Positions 1-9,776 are shown, numbered from the stretch's first letter. The stretch is 64,000 bases of DNA from Virgibacillus salexigens (GCF_014905415.1 NZ_BNEO01000006.1:62001-126000), one strand, 5' to 3'. Translations and numbers: made by a program. The notes: generated from the sequence alone by a model not told the origin.

Positions 1-97
1 TTCATTAATCCTACTGCTTTCACAAAGCCCTCTTGTCAAATGTTTCATCTGACAAACTTTGTTTAATTTCTATTAGTGGTAAAACTACAAACGACTT

Positions 98-2335
98 CTA
101 ATCAACCACTTTTAGTGCTTGATTAATAAATGGTTCAAAAACATTAAATCCATATTTCGCTTCATTAGGTATATCATATTCACCTTTTTCAATTTCTAAT
201 GTAACAATGTTTTCACTAATAGAAGAGCTTGCACCAACGATTGAGTTATTAGCTAACCAGTCACCATCTCCACCAGAATGTAAACTTAGGACATAGCCAT
301 CAGATGGGATAGTTGAATTATTTCCTCCCACATCGGTAACCTCTCCATCTATCACTGTGATTTCAAATCCCCACTGATTTGTTTGCGTGCTTTCTCCATA
401 TTCCGGAGTGTACATTACGAACTCAGCCCAGCCCCTCTCCTTATTAATCCCATCGAGTTGCCTTGAAGCTATTTGATCTTCTCTATAGACAACATCCGTT
501 GTATCATGTTCTAGCTCATATTCAAGCAGATTTTTATATTTTTCGGCTAATTCCGTATCACCATTATAATTTGCACGTACCATTTGTACTGCTAACTTTC
601 CACTTATGCCGTAATGTCTCATTTTATCTATCCATGGGTTCATCTCTTTTATGAATTCCCTATTTGTAAAATCTTCTTCTAAAGTGTCAGCAGAATTTTC
701 AAGTATGAAAAACTCATTATATAAGTTACTTGCAATCTCCTGAAAATCATTTCTTCCATTAAAACCTTCCCAAAACTTATCAATTATTGGTTTTATCGTT
801 CTCGATTCACTTTGGTTTAAGGGTGAAGATAATACATTTTCCGCAAAGGTTGTTACCTCTTCCGTATAAGATCCTGTGAAATCATTAATACTAGCATCCC
901 ATGAATCTTTAGAAGTATAGTCTTTTGGATTCCATGTATAATCTGCAATAGTAAATAACGGAATTTTTGATGCTTCTGCATGTTCCATTGGATTTGCAGT
1001 TAAACCATGAACACCATGTTCTGTTAGGCCTGCATCTCTTCCGGTTAACGGACCTAAAAAAATTCGGTATTCAGAGAAGTCATTAACAGGATAATTATCC
1101 CAAATTAATAAATCATGCTTAAATATATCTGAAATCCTTTGTGCATCCTCGTTTGTAATAGTGTCAGTTGTAATTCCAATACCCGTCCAATAAACAAGAA
1201 CACTGGAATCTACCAAGTCTGCAAATTGCTCTCTATAGGGACTAGTGCCCTCTTGGTAATATTCGGTCGGTACAGTTATTAAACGGTTTGTACCTTCATT
1301 TTTTTCAATAAATTTATCTTGAAATTTATTAAGTAAGAATGCTTGTGCTGCTGCTGTAGGACTAGGTTCATCTCCAAACATTTTCTCGTCCATCTTGCAA
1401 CTCATCTCCATGAAAATATCATCGAATAAAATAGCAAAATCACGAACACCTACATCATATAATGCTTGCGCTTTTTCAAAAAGCAAGTTAAAGTCTTGAT
1501 TATCCGAGTAGCAAATGTCTAAACCAGGAGAAATTGTGAATACAAAATCAATATGATTTTTTTTAGCAATGTCCACTAACTCCGCCAATTCATTCAGTTT
1601 ACCAGTGGGGTAAGGCTCTCTCCATGCATCCCGATGATAAGGATCGTCCTTTGGAGCATAGACGTAAGTATTCATCTTATTATCACCATAAAATTTTAGT
1701 TGATCAACCCGCTCTTCATGTGACCAAGGCGTACCGTAAAACCCTTCAATTACTCCTCTATATTCCATTTCTGGATAATCTTCTACTACTAGTTCAGGAA
1801 CACTGGCCCGTCCAGAATTTTGTTCTATAATCTGCTTAAGGGTTTTCACTCCATAATAAGTTCCATCCCAATCTTCGCCTGCAATTATTATTTTTTTCTT
1901 TCCATCATTTCCTTTTCCTGATGCCAAGAGATAACCCTCTGCAGGATAACTTTGGGGTTCTATATCTAATGTGTTTAATTGGGTAACAATGTATGGGGCT
2001 TTCAAATTACTGCTTAAATAAATAGTTACTGGTGTGGTTACTTTATCATGAGGAGTGAATTTCTGTATTTTCTTCACATTGAAGGATTTCAGTACTTGTT
2101 CTAATTCTTTTAAAACCGTTGGATCATATTCATTAGGAACAACAACACCGACTTTTGGTGTTAATGGAAATCTTAAGCCTTTTTTGACATCCATATTTTT
2201 GGGCGTTGGGTACACGGATATGTTTGTTTCGTTCTCTGTAGCGTACACCTGGGGACTTATACTTACTAGTATGAAACATAGTAATAGGATTAAATAAATT
2301 AATAATACTTTTCTATGTTTTGTGTACTGGAACAT
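98..2335 (-). CDS. secreted GH84 beta-N-acetylglucosaminidase
   Basis: Glycoside hydrolase family 84 enzyme that removes terminal N-acetylglucosamine from glycans or glycoproteins, probably outside the cell. A signal peptide covers about residues 1-33. An N-terminal GH20b-like domain follows, then the catalytic barrel with the family signature YRGVIEGFYGTPW and the adjacent acidic pair D305-D306 (FAILFDDI) expected for substrate-assisted catalysis. The C-terminal part is mostly helical. No membrane or wall anchor is evident. The start is ATG at 2335: a longer frame starting at 2350 begins ATGGAGGGGG, which is this gene's own Shine-Dalgarno. Family assignment is firm; the natural substrate is unknown. 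It appears to be a single-gene unit with its own promoter. Confidence 0.93.
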   Translation of the reverse strand: MFQYTKHRKVLLIYLILLLCFILVSISPQVYATENETNISVYPTPKNMDVKKGLRFPLTPKVGVVVPNEYDPTVLKELEQVLKSFNVKKIQKFTPHDKVTTPVTIYLSSNLKAPYIVTQLNTLDIEPQSYPAEGYLLASGKGNDGKKKIIIAGEDWDGTYYGVKTLKQIIEQNSGRASVPELVVEDYPEMEYRGVIEGFYGTPWSHEERVDQLKFYGDNKMNTYVYAPKDDPYHRDAWREPYPTGKLNELAELVDIAKKNHIDFVFTISPGLDICYSDNQDFNLLFEKAQALYDVGVRDFAILFDDIFMEMSCKMDEKMFGDEPSPTAAAQAFLLNKFQDKFIEKNEGTNRLITVPTEYYQEGTSPYREQFADLVDSSVLVYWTGIGITTDTITNEDAQRISDIFKHDLLIWDNYPVNDFSEYRIFLGPLTGRDAGLTEHGVHGLTANPMEHAEASKIPLFTIADYTWNPKDYTSKDSWDASINDFTGSYTEEVTTFAENVLSSPLNQSESRTIKPIIDKFWEGFNGRNDFQEIASNLYNEFFILENSADTLEEDFTNREFIKEMNPWIDKMRHYGISGKLAVQMVRANYNGDTELAEKYKNLLEYELEHDTTDVVYREDQIASRQLDGINKERGWAEFVMYTPEYGESTQTNQWGFEITVIDGEVTDVGGNNSTIPSDGYVLSLHSGGDGDWLANNSIVGASSSISENIVTLEIEKGEYDIPNEAKYGFNVFEPFINQALKVVD

Positions 2336-2421
2336 AGAAACCCCCTCCATTCGAAATAAATTCTAATGAAGAAATAAATCTTCAAATTTTTATATTTTCT
2401 TGGAATTATTCTTCATTCTTG

Positions 2422-2450
2422 ACATTACAATACACCATTTAATTTGTCAA
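2422..2450 (-). promoter_or_regulatory. candidate sigma-A promoter of the GH84 gene
   Basis: On the minus strand TTGACA (2450-2445) is followed after 17 bases by TAATGT (2427-2422), about 90 bases upstream of the start codon. The -35 box is perfect and the -10 box is weak, so this is a tentative call. Confidence 0.45.
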
Positions 2451-2554
2451 TATAATTATCAATATTCTGAATTAAATGATTTGATTGTCCTTAGGTCTAA
2501 AGATATTCATTTTTTAAAGAGTATGATAACTCTTTTCTAATTCCACAATTGATT

Positions 2555-3421
2555 TTAAATAACAGTAGCATCCGAAGGCAAATCTTTAATATGGCGTAAA
2601 TACTGCATTACATTCCTTTCGGTACTGTATGGATAGTCAAAATGTAACGAATTTGCTACATATGTTGCTGTTTCAATGAATAATTCACATAATTTAAATA
2701 AAGATCCCCAAATCGCTTCATATTCTCCCGGTGGATAGGTGGACAACAATGTTAACCATGTTTGTTTATCAACAAATTGTTCTAAATACTTTGCATTTTT
2801 TCCAATACTGACGCTATAATCTGTTTCGAATCCAACGCGCCACTCTAGCATTTTTATTAGCATGTTACGAACCAAGTTGATATGATCCAACGCATAAAGA
2901 ATTTCCTTCCTCCATAAACCTTTTGCTACATATGTTGATACCCACCAAAATTCATTACAGCAATTGTCAAAAAGAATGCCGGTTGGTTCGCTCACCCAAT
3001 AATCTTGATCTGTTGGAGCGGATGTTTCTGGGAGTAGATCATCTTTATCTAGTAATAGGATCGTTAATGAATCTTCCTTTTCATACATATCTTTTTCTTG
3101 AATTGGGGCGAGTATCAGATCAAGTCTATTTCCATCTGTAAACAACATTAAATATGAAAACCTCTCCCCAAGTTCAGAAGGGAATAACGCCATTGCTTCT
3201 GGTGTCTGCATTATTAATCGATCTCCAAACACATCAACCCATTCTGGGTCTTCAATAAATGATTGCATATGATTTACTAAATAAACAATATCGAAGTCTT
3301 GGAATGGGTCTACAGGTGCATTTGGATTTATTCTAGATCCATTCATACCGACAGCCCGTACCCGTTCATCTTCTTTAGCTACGCGTAAGATCAAATCCAG
3401 CATTTCACTTTCTGTCCGCAT
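2555..3421 (-). CDS. aadK: aminoglycoside 6-adenylyltransferase (AadK/ANT(6) family)
   Basis: Predicted cytoplasmic nucleotidyltransferase that transfers AMP from ATP to the 6-hydroxyl of streptomycin. The 288-residue length matches the family. The N-terminus carries the nucleotidyltransferase signature MNGSRINPNAP followed by FQDFDIVYLV, whose paired acidic residues would bind metal. The rest has the family's acidic and Trp-rich character. ATG at 3421 is preceded by AAGGAGG at good spacing. Homologues are chromosomal and intrinsic in several Bacillus species, and nothing here (no IS, no shifted composition) suggests recent acquisition. Whether it confers resistance in this strain cannot be read from sequence. 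Confidence 0.88.
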   Translation of the reverse strand: MRTESEMLDLILRVAKEDERVRAVGMNGSRINPNAPVDPFQDFDIVYLVNHMQSFIEDPEWVDVFGDRLIMQTPEAMALFPSELGERFSYLMLFTDGNRLDLILAPIQEKDMYEKEDSLTILLLDKDDLLPETSAPTDQDYWVSEPTGILFDNCCNEFWWVSTYVAKGLWRKEILYALDHINLVRNMLIKMLEWRVGFETDYSVSIGKNAKYLEQFVDKQTWLTLLSTYPPGEYEAIWGSLFKLCELFIETATYVANSLHFDYPYSTERNVMQYLRHIKDLPSDATVI

Positions 3422-3480
3422 CCTTTTTCCTCCTTATATCCTGCTTTCTTTTAAATTTGAATAGATAATGATACTTTCGA

Positions 3481-3521
3481 AATAAAGAGGATGGCCTTTT
3501 AAATAAGCCACCCTCTTTATT
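3481..3521 (-). terminator. bidirectional-type terminator after adenine deaminase
   Basis: AATAAAGAGG and CCTCTTTATT form a 10-bp stem, continued by TGGC/GCCA after a one-base mismatch, around an A/T-rich loop. It lies six bases past the stop of the adenine deaminase gene and ends in a U-rich run. Confidence 0.75.
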
Positions 3522-3526
3522 ATAGA

Positions 3527-5275
3527 CTACTCGATCGGATGATTTAATACATCAACCGATATATGTTTGAATTTACGATTATCAAATAACCCTTGGTCTG
3601 TCAGCTTCAATTCTGGTATCACTGGTAATGCTAAAAAGCTTAACGTTAAGAAAGGGTTAAAGTCTTTTTTTACACCTATCCATTGTAAGGCAAGGGAGAT
3701 CTCTTCCAGCTTGGTATTTACTTGTTCATACGAATCCAATGACATTAATCCCGCAACCGGTAATGCAATTGTTGCTATTACTTCTCCAGCATTTACAACT
3801 ACTAATCCACCTTGTATTGTTTGAATTGTTTTAGCAGCAAGTACCATATCTGGGTCATTCGCTCCCGCAATAATTAAATTATGAGAATCATGAGCAACGG
3901 TGGTAGCAATTGCTCCAGCCTGTAAACCTAGTCCTTTTAAGATACCTAACCCAATGTTTCCAGTTGCATCATGTCTCTCAACAACCGCTAATTTCAATAA
4001 ATCTCTTTCTATGGAGGGAATAAAATGTTGCTCATTATTAGTAGGGACAGACTCAATCAGGTGATTTGTTGCAATGCTATTTGGGATAAGTTCAATGACA
4101 TTAGCCGATTCTCCCAGCAATGGAATAGATAGATCTGCTTCTTTTATAGGATGAAAGTTTATACTATCCATTAATTCAGAAGGTGGAGATACCGATTCTA
4201 GGTCTACTTTAATTTCCCCATTGTTAACCACGCATATCCCATCCTTATAAACGGAAGATATGTGTAAACTTGATAAATCATCAAGAAACAGGAAATTTGC
4301 TTTATAACCAGGTGCTATTGCTCCATGCTCATTAAGACCAAAGCATTCAGCAGCATTTAACGTAGCCATTTGAATGGAAGTAATAGGATCTATCCCTTCT
4401 TCAATCGTCATTCTTGCCATATGATCGATACTTCCTTCTTTTATAATGTCATCCAAATGTCTATCATCTGTTACAAACAAAAAGCGCCGTGCATTTCTTT
4501 CATTTACTACTTGTATTAATTGCCTAAAATCCTTTGCTGCAGTCCCTTCTCTAATCATGACATACATTCCTTTTTGCAAGCGTTCGTTAGCTTCATCAAC
4601 TGTTGTACCTTCATGATCCGTGCGAATTCCAGCAGTCATATATACATCTAACTGTTTTCCAAAAAGCCCTGCTGCATGACCATCAATTTTCTTCCCTCGA
4701 TTTTTAGCAGTAACTAATTTATCAATCATATCTTTGTCGGCATTTTCCACCCCAGGGAAATTCATTACTTCAGCTAAGCCAAGTACATGATCATAATCAT
4801 ATAGAGGAAGCAGCTCCTCTGATGTAACGGTTGCACCTGCATGTTCAAACGGTGTTGCTGGCACACAGGATGGCAGCATAAAATAATAATCAAATGGCAA
4901 ATCAAGTACACTTTTCAGCATATATTCAATGCCTTTAACTCCTGCCACATTCGCTATTTCATGCGGATCACAAATCATTGTAGTTACCCCATGAACGAGT
5001 TGAACCTTAGCAAATTCACTGGGAGTTACCATAGAAGACTCAATGTGAACATGTCCATCAATAAACGCTGGTGATATATAACGATGATTTGCATCAATTA
5101 CTTTTTTTCCTTCGTATTCACCTATACCTACAATATAGCCATCCTTTATTGCTAGATCGCCTTCCATGATCTCTGAGCTAAAAACATTGACGATTTTTCC
5201 ATTTTTTATCACAATATCAGCAAGCTCCCGCCCAGAAGATACCTGAATTTTATTAATAAATGTTTTATCACTCAT
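3527..5275 (-). CDS. ade: adenine deaminase
   Basis: Metal-dependent amidohydrolase converting adenine to hypoxanthine plus ammonia in purine salvage. At 582 residues it has the usual AdeC length. The metal-binding HVHIES motif follows an N-terminal composite domain, and the later GLAEVMNFPGV, DGHAAG and RTDHEGT motifs are typical. The C-terminal domain contains VAHDSHNLIIAGA, characteristic of bacterial adenine deaminases. The start is ATG at 5275 with GGAGG eight bases upstream; a longer frame with TTG at 5290 would overlap that site. It is followed by a strong terminator and appears monocistronic. Confidence 0.95.
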   Translation of the reverse strand: MSDKTFINKIQVSSGRELADIVIKNGKIVNVFSSEIMEGDLAIKDGYIVGIGEYEGKKVIDANHRYISPAFIDGHVHIESSMVTPSEFAKVQLVHGVTTMICDPHEIANVAGVKGIEYMLKSVLDLPFDYYFMLPSCVPATPFEHAGATVTSEELLPLYDYDHVLGLAEVMNFPGVENADKDMIDKLVTAKNRGKKIDGHAAGLFGKQLDVYMTAGIRTDHEGTTVDEANERLQKGMYVMIREGTAAKDFRQLIQVVNERNARRFLFVTDDRHLDDIIKEGSIDHMARMTIEEGIDPITSIQMATLNAAECFGLNEHGAIAPGYKANFLFLDDLSSLHISSVYKDGICVVNNGEIKVDLESVSPPSELMDSINFHPIKEADLSIPLLGESANVIELIPNSIATNHLIESVPTNNEQHFIPSIERDLLKLAVVERHDATGNIGLGILKGLGLQAGAIATTVAHDSHNLIIAGANDPDMVLAAKTIQTIQGGLVVVNAGEVIATIALPVAGLMSLDSYEQVNTKLEEISLALQWIGVKKDFNPFLTLSFLALPVIPELKLTDQGLFDNRKFKHISVDVLNHPIE

Positions 5276-5344
5276 TCCTTCAGCCTCCAATCATTTTATT
5301 CTTTGCCTTTTTCTCAATTATGTTTACATAAACGTCTACTCACG

Positions 5345-5360
5345 AATAAATGTATTTATT
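5345..5360. repeat. perfect 7-2-7 palindrome upstream of adenine deaminase
   Basis: AATAAATGTATTTATT reads the same on both strands. It lies about 70 bases upstream of the adenine deaminase start, in the 520-base gap between that gene and the ABC-F gene. It could be an operator, but it is A/T-only apart from its centre and chance is possible. No purine riboswitch is visible in this gap. Confidence 0.35.
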
Positions 5361-5533
5361 TTAGCATGTCATTCTTTTCAATCAACAGTAGTGTGATATT
5401 TTCTAGCAAATATTTTACTTACTATAACATACAATTTATTTCTTATGTTTACTCATTTGCTTTACTAGCGATTACATGGTATATTCATAAATAAGATTGA
5501 TTATTCTAACATCAAAAGGAGTGAAGGTGATCC

Positions 5534-5572
5534 ATGTTTTTATCTGTTCTGCTTCAACTTGTTTGTGCTTAA
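5534..5572 (+). CDS. 12-residue leader peptide of the ABC-F gene
   Basis: A small frame encoding MFLSVLLQLVCA, starting at ATG 5534 and stopping with TAA at 5570. AAGGAG and AAGGTG lie just upstream. It precedes an intrinsic terminator (5685-5712) which in turn precedes the ABC-F gene. This arrangement matches drug-sensing leader/attenuator cassettes known for antibiotic-resistance ABC-F genes such as vmlR and lmo0919. Translation of the peptide is inferred from position and ribosome-binding site only. The codons GTT CTG CTT could pair with the left arm of the terminator. Confidence 0.6.
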   Translation: MFLSVLLQLVCA

Positions 5573-5684
5573 GAATGGGAGAAGTCTGTCCATTTTTAAC
5601 AAGCCTATGCAAGTTACAAGCAGCGGATTAACACCTGAACTCATAAAATATGGATGGCAGATTTATGTCAACATCTAATTGGTG

Positions 5685-5712
5685 GAGCAGGGCGTTGCGC
5701 TCTGCTCTTTTT
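5685..5712 (+). terminator. intrinsic terminator in the ABC-F leader (attenuator)
   Basis: GAGCAGGGCG and CGCTCTGCTC form a 10-bp stem with one G-U pair and a 3-base loop, followed at once by TTTTT. It sits between the leader peptide and the ABC-F coding region, with no other plus-strand gene upstream, so it most likely works as a conditional terminator. Confidence 0.8.
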
Positions 5713-5795
5713 ATACCTTAAAAAGGTAAAAGGTGTTTGCTCTCCTTGTACTTGTAGGCAAAAGGACGATTTTCGGGTTAAAGGAGAGAATAAAG

Positions 5796-7337
5796 ATGAG
5801 TATTTTAGACGTTCACCATGTATCCCATGCTTTTGGTGATAAAGTTGTTTTACGTGATCTTTCATTTCGTTTGTTAAAAGGCGAACATATCGGACTTGTC
5901 GGTGCAAATGGTGCTGGAAAATCGACACTTTTTCAAATCCTATCTGGAAAGCTCGTACCAGATGAAGGGGAAATAACCTGGCATCCTAAGGCACGAATTG
6001 GAACATTAGATCAACATATTCAATTAAGTCAAGGAAAGACGATACTGGAATTTCTTCAAGGGGCTTTTCATGATTTATTTGATACCGAAAACGAAATGAT
6101 GATATTAACCGAAAAAATGCGTACATCCACAGAAGATCTTGAACAATTATTACATCACTACAGTCAATTACAAGCAAAACTGGACCGCCATGATTTTTAT
6201 CGTATCCCAGCAAAAATTGAAGAAGTGGCTGCAGGACTTGGAATTACGCAATTAGGCTTAGATACAGATGTAAGTAAATTAAGTGGTGGGCAAAGGACAA
6301 AACTATTACTGGCAAAACTACTATTACAGCAGCCAGATGTATTATTACTTGATGAACCGACGAACTATCTAGATGTTTCACATATTGACTGGTTGACTTT
6401 ATATCTAACCGACTATCCAAATGCATTCATCTTAATTACACACAATACGACTTTTATGAATCATGTGGTGCAAATTATTTATCATTTGGAACATAAGAAG
6501 GTAACTAAATATACTGGTAATTATGAACAATTTTTAGAAGCCTATGATTTACGAAGAAGACAAATACACTTGGAATACCAGAAGCAACAGGAAGAAATTA
6601 CAAAACTTGAAACGTATATTCGAAAAAATAAAGCTCGAGCTTCTACTGCCAAGCAAGCAAAAAGTCGCGAGAAAAAGTTGCATAAAATCAAGCGAATAGA
6701 AAAACCTACAATGAACCCAAAGCCGACCTTCTCTTTTTCCGTTACAAATCAACCAGACAATATTGTCTTCCAAGCGGAAAGCCTGGATATTGGATATGAT
6801 CAACCGTTATTTAGCAACGTCAACTTACAGTTAAGGCGTGGTGATAAAATTGCCTTAATAGGACATAATGGTATTGGCAAAACAACCACCTTAAAAACAT
6901 TACTGGGTGAAATCCCGGAACTAAATGGCTGTATAAGCATCGGCGATTGTGTTATACCTGCATTTTTCGAGCAAGAAATGGGGGTTGCTGCCAAACATAC
7001 AGCATTAGAAGAGGTTTGGGGTAATTATCCAAATTTAACTCAAAAACAAGTAAGACAGACTTTGGCACGATGCGGATTAAAAACAGAGCATATCTTTCAA
7101 TCGTTAGCTTCGCTTAGCGGAGGGGAGCAAACAAAAGTTCGTTTATGTAAGCTTATGCTTGCTAAAAGCAACATCCTTATTCTAGATGAGCCCACCAACC
7201 ATTTGGATGTGGAAACAAAAAATGCGCTTAAAAAAGCACTGCAAGACTATACTGGAACATTACTTCTTGTATCACATGAGGCAACATTTTATCAGGACTG
7301 GGTCACAAACGTATGGAATATGGAAAAATGGCAGTAA
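5796..7337 (+). CDS. ABC-F family ATPase, YfmM-like
   Basis: Soluble ribosome-associated ATPase with two nucleotide-binding domains and no membrane segments (513 residues). Domain 1 has Walker A GANGAGKST, signature LSGGQ and Walker B LLLDEPTNYLD; domain 2 has GHNGIGKTT, LSGGEQ and LILDEPTNHLD. The charged linker between them (roughly residues 240-300) is where ABC-F proteins reach into the ribosome. By recollection it is closest to B. subtilis YfmM, which has no proven drug phenotype; antibiotic-resistance ABC-F proteins share the same architecture. ATG at 5796 has AAGGAGAG upstream. The attenuator ahead of it suggests induction by ribosome stalling. Confidence 0.88.
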   Translation: MSILDVHHVSHAFGDKVVLRDLSFRLLKGEHIGLVGANGAGKSTLFQILSGKLVPDEGEITWHPKARIGTLDQHIQLSQGKTILEFLQGAFHDLFDTENEMMILTEKMRTSTEDLEQLLHHYSQLQAKLDRHDFYRIPAKIEEVAAGLGITQLGLDTDVSKLSGGQRTKLLLAKLLLQQPDVLLLDEPTNYLDVSHIDWLTLYLTDYPNAFILITHNTTFMNHVVQIIYHLEHKKVTKYTGNYEQFLEAYDLRRRQIHLEYQKQQEEITKLETYIRKNKARASTAKQAKSREKKLHKIKRIEKPTMNPKPTFSFSVTNQPDNIVFQAESLDIGYDQPLFSNVNLQLRRGDKIALIGHNGIGKTTTLKTLLGEIPELNGCISIGDCVIPAFFEQEMGVAAKHTALEEVWGNYPNLTQKQVRQTLARCGLKTEHIFQSLASLSGGEQTKVRLCKLMLAKSNILILDEPTNHLDVETKNALKKALQDYTGTLLLVSHEATFYQDWVTNVWNMEKWQ

Positions 7338-7353
7338 CCAATTTCTTTTTTCA

Positions 7354-7390
7354 AGGCAGCAATCATTGATATCAAGATTGCTGTCTTTTT
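7354..7390 (+). terminator. terminator after the ABC-F gene
   Basis: GCAGCAATC and GATTGCTG pair across a self-complementary TTGATATCAA core, followed by TCTTTTT, 17 bases past the stop codon. Confidence 0.8.
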
Positions 7391-7451
7391 ATAGCTATTC
7401 ATCTATGGTATGTGACGATATCTGATAACAAACCTACAAAATTACACACAC

Positions 7452-8216
7452 CTAGTTCTCTTCTTTAAATACTTTAATCGCTTCATATTGGAATCCAAGG
7501 TAGCGGTAATTTTGATTAATATACATTTCTCTGGGCGTACCTTCGCCATCTGCCACTAGAATGATTGTTTTATTAGGAAATTGATCCATAACAAATTGCT
7601 GTAATCTAGCAGCAATCCCCTTTCTACGATATTCCTCAAGAACGAATAAGCTGTCAATTTCTGCAGTATCCTTGTCGAGAATTACATCTACAGAACCTGC
7701 AATATTTCCCTGGAAATAAGACAAAATCTGCATGACATTTTCCGATTGAAATTGTTGTCGATATTCATATGGCTTTGCTTCGGCAAACGCCTTCCCGTAT
7801 GAGATATCTTGTTGATATTGTAATTGTAAGTATGTATCAAAATTAGCTGCTGTTACTAACTCAATAGCTATATCCATATTTTTCTCGATGCGAGGAAACT
7901 GGTCGGGTTGAATCGAGAACAATTCCAAATAACTATACGCGTAATTATTCTGTAAAAAATGATGAATTAATTCTTCTGTTGGCTTCCTATTCTCTGGAAA
8001 CGTGAATTTGACATGATATTGATGCTGCTGCAAATGAAAATTGTACAAATAAGTAGCTGCTTCTTTAAAAGCAGTTAACGTTGGCATGTTTTGAAATTTC
8101 AAATAATTACTATCAAATTTTATTAACATTTCGGGATAATGATAATGTACATATAAATCCGACTGGTATACGATTTCACCTGCTGTATATATGTTCTCAA
8201 AGCTCAATCTATTCAT
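7452..8216 (-). CDS. GNAT-family N-acetyltransferase
   Basis: A 254-residue protein whose C-terminal half carries a GNAT fold: strands around GNIAGSVDVIL, then IDSLFVLEEYRRKGIAARL, which includes the acetyl-CoA pyrophosphate-binding R-x-x-G-x-A loop. The N-terminal half is divergent and may be a second, degenerate GNAT domain. ATG at 8216 is preceded by AGGAG. It follows NhaC on the same strand, but a terminator lies between them, so it is probably transcribed alone. Substrate unknown. Confidence 0.8.
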   Translation of the reverse strand: MNRLSFENIYTAGEIVYQSDLYVHYHYPEMLIKFDSNYLKFQNMPTLTAFKEAATYLYNFHLQQHQYHVKFTFPENRKPTEELIHHFLQNNYAYSYLELFSIQPDQFPRIEKNMDIAIELVTAANFDTYLQLQYQQDISYGKAFAEAKPYEYRQQFQSENVMQILSYFQGNIAGSVDVILDKDTAEIDSLFVLEEYRRKGIAARLQQFVMDQFPNKTIILVADGEGTPREMYINQNYRYLGFQYEAIKVFKEEN

Positions 8217-8308
8217 ATTTTTTCTCCTAACAGCTCTATGTTAAAATGAACGCAATATCTATTATACAGAAAATCTTGTTGTTTGTGCTCATTACACGAT
8301 AAAATAAA

Positions 8309-8333
8309 ATCCCTCGCTATAAAAGCAAGGGAT
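8309..8333 (-). terminator. terminator after nhaC
   Basis: ATCCCT...AGGGAT with an inner GC/GC pair forms a stem-loop just past the nhaC stop; on the minus strand it is followed by TTTATTTTAT. Confidence 0.65.
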
Positions 8334-8348
8334 AAAAAAGCTCCACCT

Positions 8349-9776
8349 TTATTCCGTACCCGTCGCTCGTACAGCACCGGATTCTTTCTGGACATTAACT
8401 TCATAGGTTAATGTCCATCCAGTAAAACCATATAGTAAAGTCAGTAATGGGGATAATAAACAAAAGAATGCAAATGGAAGATACTCCAGTGTAGACACAC
8501 CTAAAACAGTTGTAATAAATACACCACAAACACCCCAAGGTACCAATGGATTAATAACCGTTCCAGCATCTTCTGCTACACGAGATAGGTTCTTTTTAGC
8601 AAGACCAGCCTTTTCATATTGCGATCGATAAGTCTCCCCTGTTAGGAGAATGGATAAATATTGTTCTCCTATTAATACATTCAATCCTACTGCAGTTAGT
8701 GCCGAAACCATGATAACTGAAAATACCTTATGCAATAAATGTTCAATTGCAGCCAACAATCTAGGGATTATTCCGAGTGTAAACATCAAGCCACCCATGC
8801 TTAATGCAAGCAGTACTAAGCCAATGGTAAATAACATTCCATTAATACCACCTCGTGTTAATAAAGCATCTATCGCTTCAACCCCTGTTTCCGAAACAAA
8901 CCCACCCATTAAAACCCCGAATAAACGTTCAGGTGAAGGAATATGATGGAATAAAGACAGTAGGATCGCTGTTAGAGAGCCTGCAGCTAACGTTAACATC
9001 GCTGGGGCTTTTTTTATTGAAAGTACAAGCAGTACTGCAAGCGGAAAAAATCCATTATACCAATGTACTAATCCAGTATCTAGTAGACCATTTTGAAAAT
9101 CGATCATTTTGCCAAAATTAGCATCTGTAAGCGTTGGAGAAATAATGCCAAAGATGATTAACGTAAGAATGAAGGCGGGAACCGTCGTACCCATCATATT
9201 TTTTATATGATCAAATAAGTCCACCTTTAGTGTTGCCGATGCCATATTAGTTGTGTCAGACAATGGTGACATCTTATCTCCAAAAAAAGCCCCAGACACA
9301 ATAGCTCCTGCAGTTATCGCTAAGGAAACATCGACAGCTTCCGATATGCCAATAAAAGCCACACCAACCGTCGCAATAGTAGTTAAGGAACTGCCCACCA
9401 CAATTCCAATCAGTGAGGTTATAATAAATACGACCGCGAAATAGAAGCTAGGGGTAACTAACTGAAGCCCTCCATAAATAAGCGTTGGGATTGTTCCACC
9501 CAACATCCACGAAGCAATTAATACACCAATCAGAAAAAAAATAAAGACAGCGCCCATCCCGGATGTTGCTCCTTCGATAATTCCAGCTTCCAACGCTTTA
9601 TATGAAATCCTCTTAGTGAGACCATATGTGCACAAGAGTAATAATGAGATCACTAGCGGCACATGAGGAGCAGCTTCAAAAAATATAATACTCGTACTGA
9701 TAATGCCCACAATAGCTAAAGTAATAATGACAGCTTCCAATAAAGATGGTGTTTGAACAGCTTTAATACGATACAT
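8349..9776 (-). CDS. nhaC: Na+/H+ antiporter, NhaC family
   Basis: Integral membrane antiporter of 475 residues with about eleven hydrophobic segments, expected to export Na+ in exchange for H+. NhaC-type features include the central GDKMSPLSDTTNMA segment, which supplies conserved polar residues in the membrane, and VPWGVCGVF near the C-terminus. The start at 9776 has GGGGT upstream. Such antiporters are numerous in halotolerant and alkaliphilic Bacillaceae. It lies after the 2-oxoacid dehydrogenase operon on the same strand with a gap of about 100 bases and no obvious functional link. Confidence 0.88.
   Translation of the reverse strand: MYRIKAVQTPSLLEAVIITLAIVGIISTSIIFFEAAPHVPLVISLLLLCTYGLTKRISYKALEAGIIEGATSGMGAVFIFFLIGVLIASWMLGGTIPTLIYGGLQLVTPSFYFAVVFIITSLIGIVVGSSLTTIATVGVAFIGISEAVDVSLAITAGAIVSGAFFGDKMSPLSDTTNMASATLKVDLFDHIKNMMGTTVPAFILTLIIFGIISPTLTDANFGKMIDFQNGLLDTGLVHWYNGFFPLAVLLVLSIKKAPAMLTLAAGSLTAILLSLFHHIPSPERLFGVLMGGFVSETGVEAIDALLTRGGINGMLFTIGLVLLALSMGGLMFTLGIIPRLLAAIEHLLHKVFSVIMVSALTAVGLNVLIGEQYLSILLTGETYRSQYEKAGLAKKNLSRVAEDAGTVINPLVPWGVCGVFITTVLGVSTLEYLPFAFFCLLSPLLTLLYGFTGWTLTYEVNVQKESGAVRATGTE

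Noticed and set aside
2336-2350. Five-codon N-terminal extension of the GH84 protein
   Set aside because: The extension is made of the Shine-Dalgarno sequence GGAGGGGG itself; the inner ATG has proper spacing and starts a normal signal peptide.
5668-5928. Minus-strand open frame of 86 codons across the ABC-F leader
   Set aside because: It runs antisense through the terminator and the start of the ABC-F gene, has no ribosome site and no recognisable protein character.
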